Positions 1 to 10,402 are shown, counted from the stretch's first letter. The stretch: 15,596 bases of DNA from Gonapodya sp. JEL0774 (GCA_027604505.1 JADIIX010000270.1:1917-17512), one strand, 5' to 3'. Notes: a model not told the origin generated them from the sequence alone. A program made the numbers and translations.

Positions 1-111
1 TGGCGGTGCCTGTGGTGTGGTCTCGTGGGGGTGGGCCCCTGTGGCCCGCCCCGCCGGCCGCCGGCGGGCGCCGGCGGCGGCCCCGCCCCCGCCCCCCCCC
101 CCCCCCCAGGT
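1..111. repeat. GC-rich, poly-C low-complexity stretch
   Basis: These bases are almost entirely G and C, rich in GCC/GGC runs, and end in a long C homopolymer at about 91-107. They differ sharply from the balanced composition of the rest of the window. They abut what should be intron 6 of the first transporter copy, where the paralogue at 2071-4565 has ordinary sequence. I see no gene here. It may be a contig-edge or sequencing artefact, or a real low-complexity insertion in the intron. Confidence 0.6.
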
Positions 112-145
112 AGGGACCGTACGGCGTTTCGTTTCGCCACTCCAG

Positions 146-1252
146 CTGTTGTTCTTGTGGCTTTCGTTTTCGTGGAAGCCAAAATAGCAGTGGAGCCTGT
201 CATTCCTCTTGACATGTGAGTGTCGGAACGCGGTTGTTCTGCGTGGTTAAACTCTGACACGCATTATCCTCTGTCCCTTGTATTTCCGGAGGTTTAAGAA
301 CCGCTACGTTGCAATTGTGTTCTTTTGCGCTTTCATGAACGGCCTCTCCTTCTTCACGCTCTTCTCTTACGTGCCGAGCTTCTTCCAAGTCGTCAACGGG
401 GACACACCCACGCAAGCCGGTGTCGATTCGTTGGCACTAGTTCTCTCGCTGGTAGTTTCTATAATCGGATCGGGAGTTTTCATATCAGCCACCGGAATTT
501 ATCATCCCTTGGTCACAATGGCTGGGATACTCGAGACGATCGGAGCAGGCCTAATGTTCACTCTGGCAGAAGATTCATCTATAGTGCAAAAAGTGGTCTA
601 CTTGATGATAACTGGTCTCGGTGAGCTCTGACAGATGGTGTGGGAGCGCTCCGATGCGGATTCATTCGAGTTCCGGGCTCGTAAAGGCCTTGGTATGGGA
701 CTGCAGGCGCTCTTGATCGCGGGTCAGGCTGCCGCAACACAAGATCAACAAGCAGTAAGTTTGATTTTGAATGTGGTCTGTGATTGCTTTGCCCACCGAT
801 CGCACCATTGCAGCTCGTCACCGCGAATGTGAGCTTCTGGCAACAAACTGGTGGTGTCATCGGAGTCGCAATTGCATCAGCAGTGAGTTTCACATGTTTG
901 GGGACGAACTGATAAGGAGCATCGGGTCTGACGTGTTTATCTTCACGTCGCGATGGCGCGGCCCTCCTTTTAATAAAAGGTCTTCTCAAACAAACTCACC
1001 AATACCCTGGCAGAACTCGCTCCTCACGCAGTTGTAGCTTACGTCAAGAATAACCCGTCGGCTCTGCGTTCCGCTCCCGCTGAGTTTGTACCCCCGGATG
1101 AGCTCGATGGAGTTATTCGCTCGTATGTCACAGGTTTGACGTACATGTTCGTCCTCACTGTGCCGTATGGGCTGGTGATGTTTTTCTGTAGCTTCTTTGT
1201 TAAACGATTGAGATTGCCCAAGGCAACAGACGTTCCGATTGGAGCTGCCTGA
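146..1252 (+). CDS. DHA2-type MFS transporter, copy 1 (3' half only)
   Basis: This is the C-terminal half of a 14-helix DHA2-family drug/H+ antiporter, a proton-coupled efflux pump of the plasma or vacuolar membrane; its substrate cannot be told. Exons are 146-215, 292-620, 687-754, 814-882 and 980-1252. Their lengths (70, 329, 68, 69, 273) are identical to the last exons of the paralogue at 2071-4565, except that the paralogue has one further nucleotide-for-nucleotide identical set upstream that is missing here. The frame is open throughout and ends at TGA. The encoded segments include FKNRY, SYVPSFFQ and the FWQQTGGVIG helix. The last 90 residues differ from copy 2 at 11 positions. The N-terminal half (proton-coupling motifs, helices 1-7) is absent: position 145 is a splice acceptor, and upstream of it lies a GC-rich stretch. 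The rest of the gene is therefore either outside the window or lost. Intact exons and splice sites argue against a pseudogene, but this cannot be settled here. Confidence 0.85.
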
Positions 1253-2070
1253 GATCGCGGCGACTTATCAGGTCATGGAAACTAGGATTACGCATTTAAA
1301 TCATAACAAACCCGTCAGCATGGGGTACAACCCAGTTTTGTTAGAAATTGACAGGTTCGAACACTTATCCTATACAAGTCAGTGTCCAGTTCAGCGGAAC
1401 CGTCGGACTTGAAGGTGGAACACCAATGAACACTTCGTCAGCCGTCTTCTCTGTTTCCAAAATTCAAGATCATTCACCAACACAGTTCTCTAGTTGGTAG
1501 TCCTGCATTGCCTGAGGGTGGAGAACTGTGATTCGCATTCTTGCTTATTCGAACTTAGTGAGGATCCCAGTCATCCCTAGAGTGTATGAAGTGGATTTCC
1601 CGGTTCATGGAGCTGACAATCAGCTACCAACAACAACCATTGGCACCATGCTACGAAACGGATCATCAAAAACTTGTCTTAAATTTTGAAAATCTCTTGA
1701 GTGTTTGGTACGAACAGATATGTGGCATGTACTACTCAGACTACGGACTCCCGTTCCCACGGAATCATGGAGAAAACTGACCAACACGGAAGAGACCCTG
1801 TACTGAATTTCGTTGTGAGCGCTTCAATAGGCGGCGTACTTAATTCCCTGAAGGTGGAGTGTGAAAGCGCCGTGGCCGGCAAAAACGGTTTTATCGGATC
1901 GGAGAAACAGAGGCACGCAATATTACAAAACATGCGAAGCTTTTTTGGACACCACGCTAGTTCCCTCGCCACGTTCGCATGATTACTAATAAACGAGCAA
2001 CCAAGATTTAAACAGACGTCCTTCCTTGTTTCAAACGTATTCTCGCTTTCTGTCTTTTGATCCTCCAATT
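1253..2070. other. Intergenic region between tandem transporters
   Basis: This spacer of about 820 bases holds the 3' flank of copy 1 and the presumed promoter of copy 2. Short open frames exist, but none has an ATG start with recognisable protein character or splice continuity. I see no remnant of the missing 5' half of a transporter and no clear TATA box. Confidence 0.6.
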
Positions 2071-4565
2071 ATGACTTCTATTGACGTCAAATCAACAACT
2101 CACGAGACCCTAGTCACCGAGCACGAAGCAGTCTTGGAGATATCTAAAGCTGCATCGGACGGCAACAAAGCCGATTCGAAGCTCATGGTGGACGATGTGG
2201 AGGACGATGGCAAAGCGATTTCGAGCAAGGTCGCCCCGATCGAGTACACACCGTTATCATTCACATTGCTCTTCGTTGGGTGAGTTTCGTGCTCGCATCC
2301 CATGTTAGATTGGGGTATTCTAAGTTTTTGTTCGTTTCATTTTGTGATTCCTCAGCCTCCTGTGAGTCTTCGCACATCCCCGCCAAATCATCCAATTTCT
2401 GTCCAAGATTCTGATTATCTTATTCCATGCATCTGTAGTCTTGCCGTTTTCCTTGCAGCCCTGGATCAGACCATTCTGTCAGTCGCAATTCCCAACATCA
2501 TTACGGATTTCCAAACATTCACGGGAACGTCATGGATCTTTACTGCATTCATTCTCACTGCGACATGTAAGTTCGACCGTCATCGTGGTTTCCATCTACA
2601 ATCTCCTGATTACAAAAATACTTGCAGCCTTCATTCCCGCTTATGGAAAGGCATCCGACATTTTCGGTCGCAAAGCCGTCATCCTTTTCGCGATCGTCGT
2701 CTTTGAAGCCGGATCCGCCATCTGCGGTGCGGCAACAAGCATGAACATGCTCATCATTGGACGAGCAGTGGCCGGATTGGGAGGAGGCGGCATCTTCTCC
2801 CTTGTCATGGTCATCATCAGCGATATCGTCCCATTGGAGAAGAGAGGGATGTACCAGGGACTCATCGGTGGTACGTGATCACAAAGGCACTCTTAGGTTT
2901 CTAGTGGGGCTTGAGTCTCACTCGAATGTGCACCCAACAGGTGTTTTTGGGTTGGCTTCGGTAGCCGGTCCCCTCATGGGCGGAGCATTCACGTGAGTTG
3001 GTTTTCCTCAGTATGTATTGCAATCTCAGTTCACTCAGCTGTTTGTCTCGATGACAGTGATCACGTGAACTGGCGTTGGTGCTTGTGAGTGCTCTAGTCG
3101 GTTTGAGATCTGCACTGGTTTTGCACGGAGCTGACACGCATGACACCATCTCAGCTACATCAACCTTCCTCTCGGTGGCTTCACCATCATTGCCGTTATC
3201 TTCTTGCTCAAGTTGCCCGTCGGTTCCGGTGATATGAAGAGCCAAATCCGCCGACTCGACTTCATCGGAATCTTCTTACTCGTTCTCGGCATCGTTCTCG
3301 TTCTCGTCCCTCTGTCCGAGGGTGGCAACGACTACGCGTGGAACTCTGGGTTTGTGATCGGATTGCTCATTGCCGGTGGTGAGAATGTCTCGACTGTTCG
3401 TTTTGGAATTCCCATTGAGTGTCTAAACGGTCGTTGTTTCATAAAAATCCAGCTGTTGTTCTTGTGGCGTTTGTTTTCGTAGAAGCCAAAATAGCAGTGG
3501 AGCCAGTTATCCCTCTGGACATGTGAGTGCTATCGGATGGTTTTTGATGTCCGGTCGTCCAGATCTGATACTTGGCGATCTCACGTCGGACTGTATTTCG
3601 AAGGTTCAAAAACCGCTATATTGCCATCGTGTTCTTCTGCTCCTTCATGAACGGTCTTTCCTTCTTCACTATGTTCTCCTACGTGCCGAGCTTTTTCCAA
3701 GTTGTCAATGGTGACACACCCACACAAGCGGGTGTCGATTCGTTGGCTCTGGTGCTCGCGATGGTCGTTTCCATGATTGGAGCGGGTATTTTTATCTCCG
3801 CCACTGGAATCTACCAGCCCTTGGTCGCGTTGAGCGCCATACTTCAAACGGTTGGAGGGGGTCTCATGTTCACGCTTGTACAAGATTCATCGACTGCGCA
3901 GAAGGTCGTCTACTTGATGATCACTGGTCTCGGTGAGTTACGACTTGCTATTGGTATTATTGATCGAATACCTATATTGTGTTGTTTTTCGCGCACCAGG
4001 TCTTGGAATGGGAATGCAGGTTCTCTTGATCGCTGGTCAGGCCGCCGCACCGGCAGACCAGCAAGCAGTAAGTTTCATCGTTGCGTAGAGAACAGATGCG
4101 TAATTATGTCGCTCATCGATATCCTATGCGGCAAAACAGCTCGTCACCGCCAATGTGAACTTTTGGCAACAAACCGGCGGTGTCATCGGAATCGCGATTG
4201 CATCATCGGTGCGTCTCGCCTGCTCTCGCTTTCTGAACAAAAAAAGCATTGTTGCCTGACTAGTTTATGTTCTTGTTTGATCTCTCATGAAGGTCTTCTC
4301 GAACAAGCTCACCAACACCTTGGCAGAACTCGCTCCTCACGCGGTCGTCGCATATGTGAAGAATAACCCCTCAGCTTTGCGTTCCGCTCCCGCTGAGTTT
4401 GTGCCCGCGGATGAGCTCGAAGGTGTTATCCGGTCGTACGTCACGGGGTTGACGTACATGTTTATCCTCACTGTACCCTACGGTCTGGTGATGTTGCTTG
4501 GCAGTTTCTTCGTGAAGAGGTCGAGACTGCCGAAGGGAGCTGAGGTTCCGATGGGAGCAGCGTGA
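2071..4565 (+). CDS. DHA2-type MFS multidrug/H+ antiporter, copy 2
   Basis: This is a complete 563-residue, probably 14-helix DHA2 major facilitator, expected to export small molecules in exchange for protons; the substrate is unknown. Exons: 2071-2279, 2439-2566, 2628-2870, 2941-2992, 3058-3084, 3155-3378, 3453-3522, 3604-3932, 4000-4067, 4140-4208, 4293-4565. The coding total is 1692 bases, and every junction is GT-AG and in frame. Residues 1-60 form a charged cytosolic tail. The LDQT motif of helix 1 is at 78-81, the motif A loop GKASDIFGRK at 119-128, a glycine-rich helix 5 with a motif C-like GPLMGG at 203-208, and the family signature WRWCFYINLP at 216-225. That signature is assembled across two introns flanking a 27-base exon. 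The start at 2071 is the first ATG in this frame that leads into the tail; an in-frame ATG at 2026 would add 15 residues. The gene sits downstream of a partial paralogue in the same orientation. Confidence 0.93.
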
Positions 4566-4566
4566 T

Positions 4567-4582
4567 ATCGAGCGTGCTCGAT
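4567..4582. repeat. Perfect inverted repeat after the transporter stop codon
   Basis: ATCGAGC and GCTCGAT flank a GT spacer, starting one base after the TGA of the transporter gene. In the transcript it could fold into a small hairpin at the start of the 3' UTR. A role is not shown. Confidence 0.6.
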
Positions 4583-4664
4583 GAATATTGCATATCTGAG
4601 ACTATAACGACAGCGACGTTTGCATTGTCATCATTTTAACATCATAACCACGTCATTATAGGGT

Positions 4665-4696
4665 AGAAGTGAATATTGTTAGAAGTGAATACTGTG
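4665..4696. repeat. Tandem direct repeat, two 16-base units
   Basis: Two adjacent copies of AGAAGTGAATAYTGTK lie in the spacer (the second at 4681-4696), differing at two positions. It is probably a small slippage duplication with no known function. Confidence 0.6.
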
Positions 4697-4960
4697 ATAT
4701 CTCAATAGCTCTCAGAGTCTTGTTATCCCGCTGAGAATGGTACTTTAACTTTCACCCCGGGACAAGGCCCCAAAGCATTCGTTTAAGAACATACTTTAAG
4801 AGAGCGCACAGACTGGCGACGATCGTCTCTGGAGAGAACAAAAGCTTGCGAAAATCGATGTTTTATCCAAAAGCGGAAATATGCCGCTCGCTTGTCCCTG
4901 ACATGAAGCTCCACCACCCGACCGCACAGATCGTTTGCTTTCAAGAACCCAACCCAGACA

Positions 4961-7290
4961 ATGGATTTTACAGCGGACGAGAACCCGTTTGAACAGCCTC
5001 CCCCTCCATATTCGGCCTTGAGCGACCCCAGCGTGAGTCGGGTCTCAGCTATACCGCTCCAACAAGAAAGGTCCACGAGAGCTCCGTTGCCACAATACCC
5101 ACCTTCAACTCCACCTCATGCGCACACGGGGAGCTGGCGCCAGGTTTCGCCATCTTCGTCCTTTTGCATGATACCGGATTCCCGATCTGCAGACTGTCTC
5201 AGATCAATGGCCGACACAGCTATTACAGCATCGGGGCTCAGCCCTCCAGAAATTGGAACTGAGCAACGAAAGGGTCGAGATTTGTGGTGGATTCTCTCCT
5301 TTCTGGTCGTAGTCGCTGTATTCGCAAGTATGCCGTCTAAGTCCATCGAGGGGCAGGGATAATGTGGTCGAAGCGCCGCTGACTCTCGCATTTCTTTTCC
5401 ATCGACACCAAACATAGTTCTTGCGCCGTTTTCCGTAGTAGTTCTGCGTAATCGTCCGGTGCAGGATACCAACATCATGTTCCCATATATGGACGCACTG
5501 TTCTTGTTCGGATTCTTAAATCTGCTCGCGAACGTGATGAGCTTTTTCTATTTTTGCGTGATGATATAGTATGTAAATCTTCTTTGATTGAGCTGAGCTC
5601 GGTAGGACTTGCACGTGATGATGATACCCTATCACACAGCTGGCCCCGATTCTGCCACCACGCAACCATCTTATTCCACTTTGTTTCCTGCCCTGCATTA
5701 GCCATGGCTTTGATATACAAGGGCCAACTACCTATCGCCGTTGGGATTACAGTTCCAATTGTGGTGGCGATGACTGCGACGTACATAATCATTCGGAAAC
5801 GAATATCATTCTCGGTTCTCGTGATTGAGCATAGCCTTGAGACAATGAAGGAGCGTGAGTTTATTGACGTGCGCATTTGCAACTATCGCCGTGAAATAAG
5901 CTCCAATACCAACCATTTGCAGATGGTTCGATATATCTGCTGGCCATGCTCCAATTGCTCGGCACACTTGTGTGGCTGGCAATATGGTGTGTCGCCTCCA
6001 TCGGTATTCATGTCAAGTTGTTTACGAAATCTATGACGATCGGAGATTTGAGGAGCGCGACAGGTTCCAAGATATTCGTATATACATTCTTTACCTTTGG
6101 AGCGTATTGGGTGGCACAAGTTATTGGATCCGTTCTCCACGCCTCGGTTGCAGGTGAGCGGTGCTTCTGCAAGCGAACGTAGGCGGAGTCTCCATGCACA
6201 TTTGAATTCGCACGTAGGTCTCTATCGACAGCTCTATCTACCTTGGGAGAACGGAGCCTCCAAAATAGTCAAGACACCAACCGAAACGCATACAATATGG
6301 TCTTCTTACAAACGAGCGATGGGCAAATCGTTTGGGACCATTTGTTTTGCGAGTCTTCTGGTTCCCGTCTTCCAGTTCTCCAAACTGTACACGAGACCAA
6401 ATCCTTCTGTGAGTTCCGCGACTCGATTAGATATTTCAAGGCTCGCTCGTTTGTCATCACGTTTCGGCATGAAACTATGCACATTCCAGCGTGGAGCTAT
6501 CGGTGGGATTGTGTCTCCGCCCTCCTGCGTGAACACCAACGCGTCGCTCAATGGATGCTCTCTCGCCTACGCTACCACACATGATAAGGCGTTTTGTGAG
6601 GCGGCAAGTGACACAAGTTCTTTGCTGCGACGAAGAGGTTTAGAAGTTGTGCTGAATGAATCTATCATACACATTGTGAGTTGGGTCATCACAGGTCGCG
6701 GAGACACTTCAACCTATTAACAGTAATAAGTGCAGGTTTTGGCGGCCGGAGCTTTGTTGGTTGGAGGATTCACGTCAGGAATAGGCGGTTTATACGTGGG
6801 CAGGTCTTTACAGATCCAGAGTGAATGGTGAGCACCTCGAAGCGAATGAAACGAGTTGATAATGGACCGAGGACTTTAAGTTACGCAATTCCCTCACCTA
6901 GGATGGCTTGGACTGGGGACGCTCGCGGCGATTACGAGATTACAATAATAGCGGTCGTTGTCGGCCTCATTATCGGCCTCACTACTTTCGGACTCACCTC
7001 ATCTTTGATATCTGGTGGAGTCTCTGCTATGCTGGTGTGCATTGGTGAGTTGCATCTTCACGGCAACCTTTCCGAATTGTGAGGTCGAGGCTTCAATAAC
7101 CATCACACGCCAACCAAATCTATACAGCCGAGGATCCACAATCTCTTGCGGTGGAGAAACCAGACCTTCTCAAGGCAATCCAACAGGTGAGTGACAGGCG
7201 CAGTTTTTCAACAGAAGGTCTGTGTATCCAAAGCGCACAAACGCGAATGATCTGCAGAAGTATCCTGAAGTCAATTACCGATCCATCTGA
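4961..7290 (+). CDS. PNS1: Choline-transporter-like (CTL/SLC44) protein, Pns1 family
   Basis: This is a 555-residue member of the CTL/SLC44 family, multi-pass plasma-membrane proteins. Animal members carry choline; the transport role of yeast Pns1 is not established. Exons: 4961-5327, 5418-5568, 5640-5854, 5923-6153, 6218-6408, 6490-6675, 6736-6827, 6902-7044, 7128-7186, 7258-7290; 1668 coding bases, in frame throughout. Residues 1-105 are a Pro/Ser-rich cytosolic tail with an NPF motif (8-10) and a PPPY motif (14-17). The first helix starts at about 108. Family landmarks, in order, are RKRISFSV with a following helix, GSVLHASVAG, the block SFGTICFASLLVP, the segment LLRRRGLEVVLNESI, and near the end the C-terminal motif AEDP. 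The stretch after AFCEAA matches the usual CTL order, but the preceding loop (exon 6 start) is poorly conserved, so the 81-base intron at 6409-6489 is the least certain. An optional in-frame intron at 5033-5143 (GTGAGT to CCAG) would shorten the tail by 37 residues. Confidence 0.9.
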
Positions 7291-7571
7291 GAAGCAACAT
7301 TCCCTCTTTTCAAGTCCGTTACCAGTTCACAATGGCGTCGCTTTGGAATAATGCACAAGTTTTGAGCCAAGATAATCCTTATTCATGTTGCATTCAGTTT
7401 TTTCACAATACAACTCCTTCCCGTTATCAATTCCTTTCCAGTCAGCAAAAGGAAGCTCTGATTAAGATATTGCGATATATGTAGGATAATGTATGACTGC
7501 GGTTTGAAGAAGTCATTCGATCACTGTGCATAGATGCAGAGAGCACTTTCAGTTTGAACACAACTCTAGGA

Positions 7572-8311
7572 ATGGCGCGACCACCACGACTATCAACCTC
7601 GTACATCCGACGACTCACCCTCCTCATCTTCGGTGCACTGCTTATCTCGTCCTTAATCCTGGTGATTGGTCCCTCTCCGTCACCGGAAAATTCTGCAACT
7701 GTCTTTCAGACGAAACGACTTTCCCCTTTCTTCCCGACATTCTTACCTTCAGCCATCCCTTGCCGCTGACAAGACACTTTTCTGTAAATGCTCTTGTGAC
7801 CAAAATGTGACCATTATAGTCGTAGACCGGTGCGGGGATTGTACCAAGTCGATGTGTGTCCAGAAACAGGTGAGTGAGCTCTTCCAAGACCTGAATAGTG
7901 CGGTAAGGTCGCTAAACGTTTCGCTGATTGATTGCTGGTGCTGAAATACCCTGCGCGTGCTGTCAGGCATGCTCTCTGCCTCAAAACTCTACGATACCCG
8001 GAGACCCTACATCTCCCTCACCAGCCCCTGCAGCCGGCAACTCATCGTGGACGGTTTCGTGCTTTCGTGAGTGCTAGACTTCAGTCCGAACGGACATTCA
8101 CCTTCTTCTGAAAACCCGACCCCTCTTCCCCTCCTTTGCGGATGCGTACTGCAACAATCGCACAACCATTATGTAACACGCAGAACGCGGCAGTGACAAA
8201 GACGAAGCTTTCGTATGGATCTTCATCATAGTGACTGGCGCGCTTCTTGTGTACGCCATGATTGAGCCGTTGATTAATTGGATCTTTAGGGTGAGCCATT
8301 CTGAAGTCTGA
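7572..8311 (+). CDS. Small Cys-rich two-helix membrane protein, conserved in fungi
   Basis: I predict a 144-residue protein of unknown function. Exons: 7572-7661, 7753-7869, 7967-8066, 8184-8311; 435 coding bases, all junctions in frame. An N-terminal signal anchor or helix spans about 15-30. Then follow CKCSC (Cys 41, 43, 45), Cys 57, 60, 65, Cys 71 and Cys 101: eight in all, enough for four disulphides. Sequons NVT (48), NST (76) and NSS (94) suggest this region faces the ER/Golgi lumen. The segment SCFQRGSDKDE precedes a second helix (about 111-129) and a short tail. From memory, similar fungal proteins carry CKCTC and TTCFQRDS motifs, but I know of no assigned function. The topology also recalls animal JTB proteins, which is only a suggestion. 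GTGAGC at 8291 could be a further donor, so the last few residues are uncertain. Confidence 0.8.
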
Positions 8312-8644
8312 CAATAGCTGCCTGTGAAAGCTCAACTTGACCCTTTGTAACGTTCTCGTTGGTATGACAAAGCCTCGATATGTTACCCTGGACTCGTAAC
8401 CGGAGGATATGGCGGCTGATGTTGGCTGCACGCGTGATACAATAGAGTTCCGAGATTTCCACTATCGACAAGAGTTACATAATTTTTTCACGGATACCAA
8501 TCGTTCAATGATACATTATTACGACAAAGAACAGATGAATTATAAACCGTGCTCCTCCACATGAAGAATGTCAAATGTTTGTGGATGCAGTCCATGCAAA
8601 ACATCTACTTGCCCTGAAACACCGGACCGCCACTTTCCTTCGCT
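8312..8644. other. Spacer between convergent genes
   Basis: This stretch of 333 bases separates the small membrane-protein gene (+) from the DUF2039-type gene (-), so it should hold both 3' UTRs and polyadenylation sites. It is AT-rich around 8470-8560. I found no canonical AATAAA and no gene. Confidence 0.6.
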
Positions 8645-8708
8645 CTAATCCTCCTCTTCCTCCTCTTCGTCATCATCATCATCATCATCTTCGTCGTCTT
8701 CGTCATCT
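8645..8708. repeat. Trinucleotide-repeat tract encoding the acidic tail
   Basis: Imperfect CTC/TCT and CAT repeats, with CATCATCATCAT around 8670-8690, encode the Asp/Glu run of the minus-strand gene. Such tracts can change length by replication slippage, in steps of three that keep the frame. Confidence 0.8.
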
Positions 8709-9701
8709 GACCCCATGTCAAACTCCAGATCACCATCATCGTCCTCCCCTCCCTTCCTCTTCAGCTTCTCTGCAGCCTCCAGTGCTTCGGCATCTGTCCA
8801 CTCTTCTTTCTCGAGTTTCCGCAGCACGGTGCGGCGATGGCGTTCGGGGAGGAAGGGGAGGATGGAGGAGAGTTCTGGGGAGAGGGGCGGCCCAGAGGAG
8901 GAATCTGGGCGTGGAGGAAGGGTGCTAGGATGCAAAAGCAGGGGGAAATATGCGGAATGGATAGAGGGAATGAGTTAGAAGGTAAAGTGGATTGAGAAGG
9001 GTTCCGGCCCACGTTTCAATTATCTCCACCGTATCAGCAGAGATTTGACATTTCGCGCTGTGAGAACGTGAGCGAGGTGCAATGAGACCGGGGGCCGCAG
9101 AGTCTTCAGGTTAAAGTTCCTACAGAGTTCAACATGAGGTCAAAGTGATACATACCAAACTTGCTTCTCGTGGGCGCATCGGTCGCAAATGATGTGATAT
9201 GCATCCTTGACAGACTTTTGACCGCACGATACGCTTTCAAGTAAAGATAAGCGGCACCGTTCGAAGTAGGAATCACTATGTTACTGGGAGAGAAGAACGC
9301 ACCACTTCTTGGGGACTGTTAAAGGCTTGTACTGTCCCATACGTTTCTTCCACTCCACGATATCCCGACATTTGGTGCAGAGCTTTCTGAAATCAGATTG
9401 ATGTGGACTCGTCATATAAACGGTCGAGATTGTGTCTGAATCGAGTTGCCCGTTGGTAAGCTCACCTGATGGGTAGTTCCCTCAAGGCAGCTACATGACC
9501 AGTCTTAGGATTGTGGACCCATGCGGTTTTATTCTGGAGAGTCACGATGTGCGGCCAGTGCGTAATGTTTCAAGTGAATGGATCTCAACGAGCTTGAGAC
9601 ATGATGACTTTCGCACGAAAGCACGATGGCGCCCATTTACGAACTTGATGCTTCGTAGCATGTTTCCCGCCTTTAGAGGAGGAGACTTTCGTGGGTGGCA
9701 T
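8645..9701 (-). CDS. C9orf85/DUF2039-like zinc-binding protein with acidic tail
   Basis: This is a 203-residue protein of the DUF2039 (human C9orf85-like) family, whose function is unknown. Exons on the minus strand, 5' to 3': 9701-9645, 9533-9466, 9386-9303, 9233-9156, 9057-9013, 8924-8645; 612 coding bases, in frame. The N-terminus KHATKHQNKTAW (about 14-25) and the block WKKRMGQYKPLTVPKKC are family hallmarks. Four CxxC pairs (45/48, 70/73, 86/89, 96/99) could bind two zinc ions; three of these cysteines are completed across introns, which supports the model. After residue 111 comes a Pro/Ser linker, then a charged helix (ERHRRTVLRKLEKEEW) and a C-terminal run of about 36 mostly Asp/Glu residues. 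The first intron has an atypical donor, GTTCGT. The acidic tail and charged helix go beyond the core family and suggest binding to a basic partner (inference). Confidence 0.88.
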
Positions 9702-10380
9702 TATTTCTTCCCTTTTACTTGGTCATCGACAAGTGGTGCGCAAGGTGATCGGCAGAAGCTCCAGCTCCAGAGCTCATCCTCAGTCCCCAAGCCGCTGGAA
9801 ATTGACACTGAAACGAATTTCTCCCATGCGATGTACGTTGTGATGCGCAGTGCTGAACACCGAGAGGCGGGCCGGGGAATGTCACATTCTTTCATATTTG
9901 TTCCAGATACTGTCCACCATGCATTCTGACCGTGATTGAAAGTACGAACGATGACATCGTGATGCCACTATGTGAGACAATACCGCAATGTAATATAAAA
10001 AATATTTTGAAACACAATGTATTGGTCCACCCTCCCCTGTTCTCGCAGTATGTTTATGTGAGCTTTCCATCCACAAGCCGAGAGGCTTCCAGGTCAACTC
10101 ACTGTCCAGCGAGAGGAAATTGGAGCTGTTGATCACAATATATTCATGGGTGACGGGAATACTACCCATTTTCGGGCAATCAGCCATTGTTCAGGGATCT
10201 CCGAAGACATCCCAGAAAAGATCAAATAGCCCGCCTGGTAATGTGTATTATTTTTCGAAATGGCAGCTGTACTTGTGCGCTATCTTCAGTCGATTGGTGC
10301 TTTTTGTCTTTATCAGGAAAAATGGAGTTCTCATGAAGCACCATTGGAGTAAAAGTTGTAGCAATGGCCCAGTTCGGGGC

Positions 10381-10401
10381 GTGTTATCAACGAGATAACA
10401 C
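10381..10401. repeat. Perfect hairpin: 8-bp arms, 5-base loop
   Basis: GTGTTATC and GATAACAC are exact reverse complements around AACGA. A second imperfect hairpin follows two bases later. It may be a protein-binding site or chance; no flanking duplication marks it as a transposon end. Confidence 0.7.
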
Positions 10402-10402
10402 C

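Larger units (their letters stand above)
4566..4960. other. Spacer between transporter and CTL-like gene
   Basis: This stretch of 395 bases holds the 3' flank of the transporter and the upstream region of the next gene. It contains a short palindrome just after the stop codon and a 16-base direct repeat near 4665-4696. No open frame with protein character and no evident TATA box were found. Confidence 0.6.

Noticed and set aside
1340-1380. GGTTCGAAC-like sequence as a tRNA T-loop
   Set aside because: The flanking bases do not form a T stem, and no acceptor or anticodon arms are visible.
5033-5143. Possible extra in-frame intron in the CTL gene tail
   Set aside because: GTGAGT to CCAG with a length divisible by three, but the segment is open and its Pro-rich composition matches its surroundings, so I kept it as coding.
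8575-8978. His/Pro-rich and Ser-rich frames on the plus strand
   Set aside because: They are complements of the acidic-tail repeat of the minus-strand gene.
9882-10187. 101-residue open frame on the minus strand
   Set aside because: No recognisable domain, no neighbouring exon in frame, and mixed composition; looks like a chance frame in the intergenic kilobase.
10120-10398. 92-residue open frame on the plus strand
   Set aside because: It starts at TTG, not ATG, has no family resemblance and no splice partner.
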